Shown one piece after another: positions 36,731 through 44,551 of a DNA stretch of 64,000 nucleotides. Source of the stretch: Burkholderia sp. Leaf177 (GTDB taxonomy: Bacteria > Pseudomonadota > Gammaproteobacteria > Burkholderiales > Burkholderiaceae); assembly GCF_001424345.1 (NCBI RefSeq), contig NZ_LMPF01000002.1:62001-126000 (forward strand), given 5' to 3'. The translations under genes and the position numbers were made by a program. Each line of letters begins with the position of its first letter. The first letter of the stretch is position 1. Below the pieces are notes generated by a model. That model saw only the letters and a list, made by a program, of their open reading frames with translations. It made no database searches and was not told where the DNA came from.

Positions 36731-37222
36731 ATGGATTTCAGAATCGGACAAGGCTACGACGTTCACCAACTGGTCGATGGGCGGCCGCTGATTATCGGCG
36801 GGGTGACGATTCCTTATGAACGCGGTTTGCTCGGCCATTCCGACGCCGACGTTCTCCTGCACGCAATCACGGATGCCTTGTTCGGCGCGGCTGCAATGGG
36901 CGATATAGGCCGTCATTTCCCCGATACCGATGCCGAATTTTCAGGCGCCGATAGCCGCGTTTTATTGCGCGAGGCATTTTCGAGGGTTTCGGAGGCGGGA
37001 TTCGCGATCATGAATATCGATTCGACGGTCATTGCGCAAGCGCCGAAACTCGCGCCGTTTATTGAGGCGATTCGGGCGAATATTGCGGAGGATCTGGAAT
37101 TGCCGCTGAGTCGCGTGAACGTGAAAGCCAAGACCAATGAAAAGCTGGGATATCTCGGCCGGAAGGAGGGAATTGAAGCGCAAGCCGCCGTGCTTTTGAT
37201 GCGTACGGGAATTGATGCTTGA
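36731..37222 (+). CDS. ispF: 2-C-methyl-D-erythritol 2,4-cyclodiphosphate synthase
   Basis: 163 residues. Zinc ligands are in GQGYDVH (Asp8/His10) and [17 protein letters not shown]; the C-terminal [20 protein letters not shown] is typical. It cyclises the CDP-ME phosphate product in the MEP pathway and works as a trimer. A strong hairpin follows the stop. Confidence 0.97.
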   Translation: MDFRIGQGYDVHQLVDGRPLIIGGVTIPYERGLLGHSDADVLLHAITDALFGAAAMGDIGRHFPDTDAEFSGADSRVLLREAFSRVSEAGFAIMNIDSTVIAQAPKLAPFIEAIRANIAEDLELPLSRVNVKAKTNEKLGYLGRKEGIEAQAAVLLMRTGIDA

Positions 37223-37237
37223 AGTTGATGTTGCCAT

Positions 37238-37264
37238 GCGCGCCGGAGAAATCCTCCGGCGCGC
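37238..37264. terminator. Hairpin between convergent ispF and ahpD
   Basis: An 11-bp stem GCGCGCCGGAG/CTCCGGCGCGC with a 5-base loop. There is no strong T-run on either strand, but its position between two convergent genes suggests a shared terminator. Confidence 0.6.
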
Positions 37265-37273
37265 TCATTCGAT

Positions 37274-37798
37274 TTATTTCCCTTCAGCCGTAATCGCGAG
37301 CTGAGCCGCCACGATCACCGCGGCAATGCGCCCGACATCGCGCAATTGCGTCGTGCTCATTCCTTCGGCGACCAGATTTTCGTAGTGCGACTTCACGCAG
37401 AAATGGCACTTCCCGACAATCGATGCCGCCAGCGCAAACATCTCGAAGCGCCGTTTGTCCAGGCCGCCGTGCGTGGCGTAGGCGTTCATCCGCAGATTGG
37501 CCGGCTGCGTTTTCAGATCGGCGTTATCGGCCATTTCCAGATACGGATACCACACGTTGTTCATGCCCATCAACGCGGCAGCGGTTAACGCGCCATTCGC
37601 TTCTTCGGCAGACAACACGCCGGATTCGCGGATCAGCGCCACGATTTTCGTAGCCTTCGCGGCATAGGCGGCGGCGAGCGCCACGCCGACGGCGTCGTTG
37701 CCTTCCAGCGATGACCGCGCAATCGTCCCGTCGACATTCAACCGAATATCTTTTGCGTAATCGGGAATCAGTTCTTTAATCGATGCGAGGAATTCCAT
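37274..37798 (-). CDS. ahpD: Alkyl hydroperoxide reductase AhpD (CMD family)
   Basis: 174 residues. The active motif is Cys131-His-Phe-Cys134 plus His138 in KCHFCVKSH. AhpD reduces the AhpC peroxiredoxin, taking electrons from lipoamide systems, and has weak peroxidase activity itself. AGGAGAAA sits before the ATG. It follows ahpC, separated by a terminator hairpin that allows lower or partial expression. Confidence 0.95.
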   Translation of the reverse strand: MEFLASIKELIPDYAKDIRLNVDGTIARSSLEGNDAVGVALAAAYAAKATKIVALIRESGVLSAEEANGALTAAALMGMNNVWYPYLEMADNADLKTQPANLRMNAYATHGGLDKRRFEMFALAASIVGKCHFCVKSHYENLVAEGMSTTQLRDVGRIAAVIVAAQLAITAEGK

Positions 37799-37820
37799 AA
37801 ATTTCTCCTATCCACTGCCG

Positions 37821-37865
37821 ATAAAAAAGCCCGCCGGCTCGAGCTTACTCGCAGTCAGGCGGGCT
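37821..37865 (-). terminator. Terminator/attenuator between ahpC and ahpD
   Basis: AGCCCGCC (37828-37835) pairs with GGCGGGCT (37858-37865); on the minus strand it is followed by TTTTTTAT. ahpD is 22 bases downstream, so read-through is probably needed for ahpD. Confidence 0.75.
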
Positions 37866-37906
37866 AGGGCGCCAAGGCATGAAGGCCTCGCCGCCTGGAA
37901 TGCAGC

Positions 37907-38455
37907 TTAGAGCGTCGTGCCGCCAACAGCGCGGTTGCACGGGCAGAGTTCGTCCGTTTGCAGACCATCGAGAATCCGCAGCACTTCTTCCGGATTGCGT
38001 CCGACGTTCAGGTTGTTCACCGAAACGTGCTGAATCACATTGTCCGGATCGATGATGAACGTTGCACGCAACGCCACACCAGCTTCCTTGTCGCGCACGC
38101 CGAGCTGGTCGATCAATTCGCCCTTTACATCGCCGAACGAATAGTGGTTCAGCTTGCTCAGGTCCTTGTGCTCGCGGCGCCATGCCAGCTTCACGAATTC
38201 GTTGTCGACGCTGCCGCCCAGCAGCACTGCGTCACGGTCAGCGAAGTCGCTGTTCAGCTTGCCGAACTCGACGATTTCCGTCGGGCAAACGAACGTGAAA
38301 TCCTTCGGGTAGAAATACAGGATCTTCCACTTGCCAGGAAACGACTGTTCGGTGATTTCTTCGAATGCCGACACGCCATTTTCTTCGTGATTGTTGAAAC
38401 CCGGCTTTGCAGCAGTAACGGTGAAAGCTTCAACTTTATCGCCCACGGTCTTCAT
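37907..38455 (-). CDS. ahpC: Alkyl hydroperoxide reductase AhpC peroxiredoxin
   Basis: 182 residues. Peroxidatic Cys57 in TFVCPTE and C-terminal cysteines 171/173 in ELCPCNRA for resolution. It reduces peroxides and peroxynitrite in the cytoplasm and is paired with AhpD here instead of AhpF. The start at 38455 has AGGAG 8 bases upstream. It has a good sigma70 promoter (38576-38604) with a palindrome next to it, which suggests oxidative-stress control. Confidence 0.96.
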   Translation of the reverse strand: MKTVGDKVEAFTVTAAKPGFNNHEENGVSAFEEITEQSFPGKWKILYFYPKDFTFVCPTEIVEFGKLNSDFADRDAVLLGGSVDNEFVKLAWRREHKDLSKLNHYSFGDVKGELIDQLGVRDKEAGVALRATFIIDPDNVIQHVSVNNLNVGRNPEEVLRILDGLQTDELCPCNRAVGGTTL

Positions 38456-38575
38456 ATGAATACTCCTGTGTTCGTTGGAAGAAAAACCAAGACTACCTGA
38501 TCGCTGTAACGCTCGCATGACGCAGCGTCAACTCCGGCCGATGATCTGGCGAGCGCGCTGCGTGGAACGAAGTTC

Positions 38576-38604
38576 ACTATAGCCCTATTGAGCAATGATA
38601 TCAA
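38576..38604 (-). promoter_or_regulatory. Sigma70 promoter of ahpC
   Basis: On the minus strand -35 TTGATA (38599-38604), 17-base spacer, -10 TATAGT (38576-38581). Predicted start near 38569, giving a leader of about 114 bases. Confidence 0.75.
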
Positions 38605-38634
38605 TAGATTTTGACTAACGCCTCAAATAGCTTT

Positions 38635-38651
38635 TATCGAATGGTTCGATA
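38635..38651. promoter_or_regulatory. Perfect palindrome upstream of the ahpC promoter (candidate OxyR-type operator)
   Basis: TATCGAA-TGG-TTCGATA: 7-bp arms, 3-base centre. It lies about 30 bases upstream of the ahpC -35 and just past the end of the sensor kinase gene. ATAG/CTAT quartets around it (for example at 38628 and 38662) resemble the OxyR half-site pattern, though spacing is not exact. Confidence 0.5.
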
Positions 38652-38685
38652 GGTATTTGAAACTATGAGGCGCATCAGGATCGAA

Positions 38686-40047
38686 TCAGGAACGCAGCGT
38701 ACGTTTTTCCATCGCCGGGAAGTCGATGGTGACTTCAAAGCCCGGAAATGGCGAGCGGTTGCGCAGCCGCAGCGTGCCACGCTGGCGCGTTACGAGCCGC
38801 TGCACGATCGCCATGCCCAATCCAGTGCCGTTGGCCTGCGTACGGGCTGTGTCAACGCGATAAAACGGCCGCGTGACCAACGCGACCTGATCTTCAGGAA
38901 TGCCGCGTCCTTCGTCCATCACCGATAACTCCACGCGCCCGTGGTTCACCCGCGTTTGCAGCGTGATGCGCGCGACGTCGTCGGCGGCACTGCGGCCATA
39001 CTTGCGCGCGTTCTCAAGCAGGTTGCCGATCACGCGACGCACATCGGTAGGATCGCCTTCGATGATCGCACCTTGCGCAAGCTCGGTTTTCATCACCACG
39101 CCTTCCTCGGTCAGGAAGCGCGCGGTCATCTCACCGCCGATCATCGAGAGATCCACGGCTTCGGCCATGCGCTGCATCGGCCGCGCGTAGTCGAGAAAAC
39201 GCCCGATGATCATGTCCATCTGCTCGATGTCATCGACCATCGCGAGTTTCGTCGCTTCGTCGGACGGGCTCATTTCGGTTTCGAGGCGCAGACGCGCGAG
39301 CGGCGTGCGCAAGTCGTGCGAGATGCCGGCGAGCATCAGGGCGCGGTCGGCATCGAGCTGTTCGAGGTCCTGCACCATCTGGTTGAAACTCCGGTTGGTT
39401 TCGGCGGCGACACCCATGCCGCGCTCTGGCAGCGGTTCGGGCGACTGCCCCGAGCCCACCTTGCGCGCGGCAAGAGCAAGACGCGCAAACGGCCGGTTGA
39501 CGAGACTGGTGATGAACGCTGCCCCGAACAGCGACAGCGCAAGCGCGAAGATGCCCCAGCCGGCCCACTGAAGGCCGGTGACGGTATCGAGCTGATCGCG
39601 GTCGAGCGCGACCCAATAATCGTCGTCGTCGATCTTGAAGCTGATCCACACGCCTGGTATGTCATTCACGGATTGCGCGATAACCGTGTCGTTGCCAAGG
39701 CGGCCGCGCACATCGCGCTCGATCAACCGGTTCAGCGATTCATCGGGCTGGAGACGGTATTTATCGGTGGTTTCGCGCGGATACACGCGCACGCCTTCAT
39801 TGCTCTCGAGATCCTGCAGCAAGGCGCGGCGCAGATCGGGATCGGAATAAAGGAGGGCGGTACGCGTGAGTTTGACGACCGCGACGAGCTGCAACGCCAC
39901 GCGCTGCGCACGCGGTTCGCGTTCGATCACCCGGAAGCTCTGGAACCAGGCGGCAATGCTCACCGCGATCAACAGCGCGATAAGAGCGAACGTCCGCCAG
40001 AACAGGCCGCCAAACGCGAGCGTCAGTAGCCGCCTGTCAATCCGCAT
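38686..40047 (-). CDS. envZ: EnvZ/RisS-like sensor histidine kinase
   Basis: 453 residues. Two membrane helices (about 15-35 and 160-182) flank a ~125-residue periplasmic domain. Then comes a HAMP domain and the phosphoacceptor His244 in GISHDLRTPLARLRLETEM, with ATPase boxes N, G1 and G2 (GRGIPEDQV, GTGLGMAIV). It phosphorylates the OmpR-like regulator encoded just upstream. The 80-base gap suggests one operon with ompR first. Confidence 0.93.
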   Translation of the reverse strand: MRIDRRLLTLAFGGLFWRTFALIALLIAVSIAAWFQSFRVIEREPRAQRVALQLVAVVKLTRTALLYSDPDLRRALLQDLESNEGVRVYPRETTDKYRLQPDESLNRLIERDVRGRLGNDTVIAQSVNDIPGVWISFKIDDDDYWVALDRDQLDTVTGLQWAGWGIFALALSLFGAAFITSLVNRPFARLALAARKVGSGQSPEPLPERGMGVAAETNRSFNQMVQDLEQLDADRALMLAGISHDLRTPLARLRLETEMSPSDEATKLAMVDDIEQMDMIIGRFLDYARPMQRMAEAVDLSMIGGEMTARFLTEEGVVMKTELAQGAIIEGDPTDVRRVIGNLLENARKYGRSAADDVARITLQTRVNHGRVELSVMDEGRGIPEDQVALVTRPFYRVDTARTQANGTGLGMAIVQRLVTRQRGTLRLRNRSPFPGFEVTIDFPAMEKRTLRS

Positions 40048-40127
40048 GGGTCGTTGATGCTCGTGCTTGTGGCGCGCATGAAGCGCGTTTGCGAGGACTC
40101 AATCAGAACTCGACTGGTGCTCAGTTC

Positions 40128-40853
40128 TCAAGCCGCGCCGTCCGGGATGAAGACATAGCCCAGACCCCACACTGTCTGGATAAACCGCGGGCTGCTCGGG
40201 TCCGGCTCGATCAGCTTGCGCAGGCGCGAAATCTGGACGTCGAGGCTGCGGTCGAACACTTCGTATTCACGTCCGCGAGCCAGTTCCATCAATTTTTCAC
40301 GTGACAGCGGCGCGCGCGGATGCCGCGCGAAAACCTTCAACACGGAGAACTCACCCGTGGTCAGCGGGATTTCCTGGCCGTTCTTTGTCAGCGTGCGCGT
40401 AGCGAGATTCAATGCGAATTCGCCAAACTCGAACACTTCAGCAGTTTCGGACGGTGCGCCCGGCAATTCCGATGGCGACTGACGACGCAACACGGCGTGA
40501 ATGCGGGCTACGAGTTCACGCGGATTGAACGGCTTCGGCAAGTAATCGTCGGCACCCATTTCCAGCCCGACAATACGATCCACGTCCTCGCCCTTGGCCG
40601 TGAGCATGATGATCGGCGTGCGGTCATTGCTGCCGCGCAGGCGCCGGCAAATCGACAAACCGTCTTCCCCCGGCAACATCAGGTCAAGCACGAGCAGGTC
40701 GAAACGTTCGCGAACCCAGAGCTTGTTCATCGACGGCGCATTTTCAGCGACATAGACATTAAAGCCTTGTTCGCCGAGATAACGCCGCAAAAGATCGCGC
40801 AAACGGGGATCGTCGTCGACTACGAGTATTTTTGAGGGATTTTTGGTTTCCAT
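40128..40853 (-). CDS. ompR: OmpR/RisA-like response regulator
   Basis: 241 residues. Receiver domain with DDD acidic pocket at 13-15, phosphoacceptor Asp57 in LVLDLMLPGEDG and Lys in LTAKGED; C-terminal winged helix (about 140-235) with SREKLMELARGREYEVFDRSLDVQISRLRK. It is the beta-proteobacterial OmpR/RisA type. A tandem GTAACA/GTTACA repeat overlaps its promoter, suggesting autoregulation. Confidence 0.95.
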   Translation of the reverse strand: METKNPSKILVVDDDPRLRDLLRRYLGEQGFNVYVAENAPSMNKLWVRERFDLLVLDLMLPGEDGLSICRRLRGSNDRTPIIMLTAKGEDVDRIVGLEMGADDYLPKPFNPRELVARIHAVLRRQSPSELPGAPSETAEVFEFGEFALNLATRTLTKNGQEIPLTTGEFSVLKVFARHPRAPLSREKLMELARGREYEVFDRSLDVQISRLRKLIEPDPSSPRFIQTVWGLGYVFIPDGAA

Positions 40854-40897
40854 GACGGCATCTTAGCGCGATTAGAAAGAGGAGCGAGTTTGCGTGA

Positions 40898-40921
40898 ATT
40901 ATAAGGTAACAGATAGTTACA
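40898..40921 (-). promoter_or_regulatory. ompR promoter -10 with overlapping tandem OmpR-like box
   Basis: On the minus strand a perfect TATAAT (40898-40903) lacks a good -35. Instead the plus strand reads GTAACAgataGTTACA (40906-40921), two hexamers in direct orientation with a 10-base period, as in OmpR sites. The -10 is about 45 bases before the ompR start. Confidence 0.55.
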
Positions 40922-41118
40922 AAATTTACGGGGACTGTGGCACGGCGTAAAGGTTCTATGCGTACACTCCTTTACCTAAGCCCGTCATTCGGTAGATACT
41001 CCATTAGTACAACGATTGCGCGTCAGCAACGTGGCGGCATGACCGTCCAACTTGCCTGCCTTGCAAGCGCGCCAAAGAGCCTGAGACTGTCCGGTTGTCG
41101 AGCAACGAAGGGAATAAC

Positions 41119-41607
41119 ATGAAGGGAGCGCGGCGGCGCAAACCTGTGCGCAACATGCGCATCATCCGACTAACGCTGATCGCTAGCGCGTTTTACGCCG
41201 TGTTTGCCGTGCGCAGTGTTTTCGCGCAACCATCCCAAACCTCCAATCGCAATGCGTCGGCTTTCGACCGGCCTGATTCGTCGTGGGCTTCTTCATCGAG
41301 TTATCTAAATTCAGATACGGGGGAGAACCCGAATGCCGATAGTTCAAGTGGCTCGGGTGGTTCGGTTGGTTCAAATCAGCGCGCTCAAAAGAATCGCAGT
41401 TTCGATGGCCGGCTTATCCGCGCGCAGCATCGAATGGGAAAACAGCCGGGAAATACCCGCGCGCAGCAAATGCCCGTCATGCAGCCGCCGCCTGTCGATC
41501 CGCAACCGCCCGAACGTCCTCCAAGGCATGGCGTGATGACCGCCGATGAACGCAGGCTCTTGCGCCAGCACATCGAGGAAGCAGTGCGGGATCTGTATAA
41601 GCGGTGA
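41119..41607 (+). CDS. Small secreted protein of unknown function
   Basis: 162 residues from ATG 41119, with GGGA 6 bases upstream. A basic N-region and one hydrophobic segment (RLTLIASAFYAVFAVRSVFAQ) make a signal peptide. The mature part is low-complexity (Ser/Asn/Gly, then Pro-rich PVMQPPPVDPQPPERPP) and ends in MTADERRLLRQHIEEAVRDLYKR, a helical tail that recurs in Burkholderia hypothetical proteins as far as I recall. Its TGA overlaps the next micro-ORF, so the three genes at 41.1-42.6 kb look coupled. Confidence 0.7.
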   Translation: MKGARRRKPVRNMRIIRLTLIASAFYAVFAVRSVFAQPSQTSNRNASAFDRPDSSWASSSSYLNSDTGENPNADSSSGSGGSVGSNQRAQKNRSFDGRLIRAQHRMGKQPGNTRAQQMPVMQPPPVDPQPPERPPRHGVMTADERRLLRQHIEEAVRDLYKR

Positions 41608-41657
41608 GCGCCATTCGTTTGCTGCTTGCCGTTTATAGGGCGGGGACCGGTCAGTGA
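41604..41657 (+). CDS. 17-codon micro-ORF joining two genes (possible deletion remnant)
   Basis: GTG at 41604 overlaps the upstream stop (GTGA), and its own TGA (41655-41657) overlaps the GTG start of the DUF1501 gene (GTGA). It encodes MSAIRLLLAVYRAGTGQ, which looks like the start of a signal peptide. DUF1501 genes usually follow a DUF1800 gene; this could be what remains of one after an in-frame deletion, or a true coupling peptide. Confidence 0.5.
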   Translation: MSAIRLLLAVYRAGTGQ

Positions 41658-42592
41658 ACCGGCGCGATTTCCTTGCAATTGGCACCGCGCTCGGCGCTTC
41701 TGCGCTGGCGCCATCAAAGCTCGTCTTCGCTCAGCAATCACCTGCCGAACCCCACGGCAAGATACTGATTCTGGTCGAGCTGAAAGGCGGCAACGACGGT
41801 TTGAATACCGTGATTCCATTTGCTGACCCGAAGTATCTGGTTTTGCGACCGGGAATCGGCATTCGTCGCGATCATGTCTTGCAACTGGACGAGCGCACCG
41901 GGCTCCATCCTGCCATGCAGGCGCTGCTGCCAATCTGGCGCGAAGGACAACTCGCGATCGTGCAAGGCGTTGGTTATCCAGCGCAAAACCGTTCGCATTT
42001 TCGATCGATGGAAATCTGGGACACGGCGTCGCACGCAGAACAATATCTTCGCGATGGTTGGCTCACACGTGCGTTCGGCGACGAAGCGGCTTCGTTCTCA
42101 AACGGCGCGCTCCCGTTTAGCGCTTCAGTCAAGACCACAATAAAAGCGCTTGCAGCCAAGCAAGGGGTATCGGTGATACGCGTCACGCTCGGCGGCTTCG
42201 ATACGCATCAGAACCAGCCGGTGCAACATGCGCGCTTGCTCGGGCAGTTATCGGAGGGACTCGCGGCAATACGAACCGCGCTGATCGAACTCGACCGATG
42301 GAACGACGCGCTTGTCATGACCTGCGCCGAATTCGGCCGATGCGCGCGCGAGAACGATAGCAACGGCACCGATCATGGCAGCGCCGCGCCGCATTTCGTC
42401 ATGGGCGGGCGCGTGAATGGCGGTCTGCACGGCGCCGCGCCGCAACTCGGACAACTTGACGGAAACCACAATCTGCCGATGAACGTCGATTTCCGGCAGA
42501 TGTACGCGACCATCCTCGACCGGTGGTTGGGGATGGATGCCGGCCCAATCCTCGGCGCGAGGTTCGAGACTTTGCCCTTGTTGCGCGCCTGA
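41654..42592 (+). CDS. DUF1501 protein with twin-arginine signal, shorter than usual
   Basis: 312 residues from a GTG start. N-terminus MNRRDFLAIGTALGASALA fits a Tat signal with RRDFL. The core has LVELKGGNDGLNTVIPF, GLHPAMQALLPIW, QNRSHFRSMEIWDTA, TLGGFDTHQNQ, EFGRCARENDSNGTDHGSAAPHFV and DFRQMYATILDRWLG, all typical of DUF1501 (sulfatase-like fold). Between DGWLTRAF and TLGGFDTHQNQ there are only about 45 residues, fewer than I expect, so an internal segment may be lost. It probably acts in the periplasm; substrate unknown. Confidence 0.82.
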   Translation: MNRRDFLAIGTALGASALAPSKLVFAQQSPAEPHGKILILVELKGGNDGLNTVIPFADPKYLVLRPGIGIRRDHVLQLDERTGLHPAMQALLPIWREGQLAIVQGVGYPAQNRSHFRSMEIWDTASHAEQYLRDGWLTRAFGDEAASFSNGALPFSASVKTTIKALAAKQGVSVIRVTLGGFDTHQNQPVQHARLLGQLSEGLAAIRTALIELDRWNDALVMTCAEFGRCARENDSNGTDHGSAAPHFVMGGRVNGGLHGAAPQLGQLDGNHNLPMNVDFRQMYATILDRWLGMDAGPILGARFETLPLLRA

Positions 42593-42593
42593 C

Positions 42594-43430
42594 CTAGCGA
42601 ACGCGCCACGTAATCCACAATTTGCGGATCGGCGTGAGCGCGATGCGCTGATGCAATACCTTGAAATCCTCACGCTCGATTTCATCGAGCAGAGCCAGCG
42701 ATAACGCCGCGTGCGAACGCAGAACGCGCTGCGTGGGACGTTCGTCGGCGGGAATCGCGGCCAGCGCCTGATTGAGCGCGTCGCGGGCGCGGCCCGTCTG
42801 GAAACGCATCAGTTCGGTGAACGCGTCGCTATATTTGTGGTTGATCAGGTCCGCCGCCGTGACGCCGAAGCGCTGCAGTTCGTCGATGGGCAAATAAATG
42901 CGGCCGTGACGCGCGTCCTCGCCGACATTTTCCACGCGTTCGGCGAGCATCAACGCCGAGCCGAGCGCCATCGCCCAGTTCGGTACATTCTCGGGCTGGC
43001 GCGCCGTGGCCCGCGCGATGATCGCGGCGAACGCGCCGCCCGCGTTATCCAGATAACGGCGCAGATTCGCCCAATCGATATACCGCGCCTGTTCCAGATC
43101 CAGCTCGAAACCGTCGACCATGTTGCCGATAAAACTACGGCCATCGTCGTCCAGGACCGGTGTGCCGGCCGCGTGCGCAGCGATGGCCTTCGTGACCGGA
43201 TGCGCCGGTTCGCCGCCGAAGAGACTCGCCAATTCCTTCTGCCACCAGGCGTGTTTAGTACGTCCGATGGTCGGATCGCTCGTCTCCTTCGCCGTTTCTT
43301 CGAGTTCGCGACGCAGCGCGTGCAGCGCCGTCAGAAGCGGCTGGCGCGAAGCGGGCGCGCGGCGCAGCGCGTAGTAGGTGCTGGAGCCATCGGGTGCAGC
43401 TTTTTGCTGGCAATAGTCGTCGAAGTTCAC
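42594..43430 (-). CDS. Squalene/phytoene synthase family protein
   Basis: 278 residues from GTG 43430 (NFDDYCQQKAAPDGSSTYYALRR). All-alpha trans-isoprenyl diphosphate synthase fold with the second acid motif NVGEDARHGRIYLP; the first acidic motif is less clear (around VDGFELDLEQ). Such enzymes condense two prenyl diphosphates, for example towards squalene, hopanoids or carotenoids. No hpnC/hpnE partner is adjacent. The longer frame to 43487 begins inside a terminator stem, so it is rejected. It converges on the DUF1501 gene with one base between stops. Confidence 0.85.
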   Translation of the reverse strand: MNFDDYCQQKAAPDGSSTYYALRRAPASRQPLLTALHALRRELEETAKETSDPTIGRTKHAWWQKELASLFGGEPAHPVTKAIAAHAAGTPVLDDDGRSFIGNMVDGFELDLEQARYIDWANLRRYLDNAGGAFAAIIARATARQPENVPNWAMALGSALMLAERVENVGEDARHGRIYLPIDELQRFGVTAADLINHKYSDAFTELMRFQTGRARDALNQALAAIPADERPTQRVLRSHAALSLALLDEIEREDFKVLHQRIALTPIRKLWITWRVR

Positions 43431-43474
43431 GGCAATGAAGTGAAAACGGCGCGAAGCCGATAAACTCCCGCCCA

Positions 43475-43501
43475 GAAAAAAAGCCATTGAAACTCAATGG
43501 C
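43475..43501 (-). terminator. Intrinsic terminator after the transglutaminase operon
   Basis: GCCATTGA/TCAATGGC 8-bp stem with a 3-base loop; on the minus strand it is followed by a run of T's (43475-43482). It ends the transglutaminase transcript just before the synthase gene. Confidence 0.88.
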
Positions 43502-43697
43502 TCTGGCTGTTCTGGTGCAAGGATCAGTTGGGGACATTTAGTCTTTTACGCCGGCGCCGGAACCAGATCGTGCGCGAGCGTTCGGCTCGAATTATCGCCG
43601 GGATGGGAACGTGCCGCAAGGCGCGGACGTGCGGGTGGCGACCACAGAAATGCCACACAAAGGAAGCGCCGCACACGATATTACTTAGAACGCCGAA

Positions 43698-44513
43698 TCA
43701 AACCTTTACTTCTTCGGGTTCGCAAATGACGTCGAACTTGAGCAAGGCTGTAGGTCCGAAAGTATTGCTGATCGCGACATCGGCTGCATCACGGCCGCGC
43801 GCCATCAGCACGCGCCCGATCCTCGGCGCGTTGTTGCGTGCATCGAAGGTCTGCCAGCTTCCGCCTATATACACCTCGAACCACGCTGCGAAATCCATGC
43901 TGGCGTAGGGCGGCGGCAGACCGACGTCGCTGATGTATCCCGTGCAATAACGCGCCGGAATGTTCATCGCCCGGCACAATGTCACCGCCAGATGCGCGAA
44001 GTCGCGGCAGACGCCCTGACGCTCCTGATACGCTTCGAACGCGGTTTTCGTCGGCCGTGCGTGCGCGTAGTTGAAGACAATATGATTGTGAACGAAGTCG
44101 CAGATCGCCTGCACGCGCGCGCGTCCCGGCGGCGTATTGCCGAACTGTTTCCAGGCGACGTCCGAGAGCAGATCGGTTTCGCAATATCGGCTGCCGAGCA
44201 GGAATACAAGGCATTCGTTGGGCAGGTCTTCCACCGGATGCTGCTCGCCATTCGGCCCCGGCTGTTCGAATTCGCCGGAAACTTCGAGTAACGCGGATGT
44301 CGACAGGGATATCTGTCCCGCCGGCGCCACCAGCCGGCTGCACAGGTTGCCAAAACCATCGCGATACTGCGAGATCGGCACCGGCGGATCGACTATCAGC
44401 AAATCTGCGAGCAACACTTGCGGCGCAAAGGAAAAATGCGTGTTCAGCATAAGGAGCATTGGTGTCGGTTGCGGACACTCGTAGACCAGTTCGTAACCAA
44501 CGCGGAGTTTCAT
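43698..44513 (-). CDS. Transglutaminase-like protein with altered catalytic site
   Basis: 271 residues. Transglutaminase-like core with Cys169 in RQGVCRDFAHLA and Asp224 in QTFDARNN. The expected His-Ala-Trp is Ala-Ala-Trp (residues 209-211, DFAAWFEVY), so the usual catalytic His is absent. The N-terminal ~70 residues form a beta-rich domain (KLRVGYELVYECPQPTP). The start at 44513 is preferred over 44555, which overlaps the upstream gene. It follows the other transglutaminase gene by 38 bases. Function unknown; such pairs are inferred to act on peptides or proteins as cysteine peptidases. Confidence 0.8.
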   Translation of the reverse strand: MKLRVGYELVYECPQPTPMLLMLNTHFSFAPQVLLADLLIVDPPVPISQYRDGFGNLCSRLVAPAGQISLSTSALLEVSGEFEQPGPNGEQHPVEDLPNECLVFLLGSRYCETDLLSDVAWKQFGNTPPGRARVQAICDFVHNHIVFNYAHARPTKTAFEAYQERQGVCRDFAHLAVTLCRAMNIPARYCTGYISDVGLPPPYASMDFAAWFEVYIGGSWQTFDARNNAPRIGRVLMARGRDAADVAISNTFGPTALLKFDVICEPEEVKV

Positions 44514-44551
44514 GGGAACTACCTTTTGCTGTGAACTATAAAAAGAAGACG

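Noticed and set aside
43431-43487. Longer start for the squalene/phytoene synthase gene
   Set aside because: Its first codons lie inside the terminator stem of the upstream operon, and the family starts at NFDDYCQQ.
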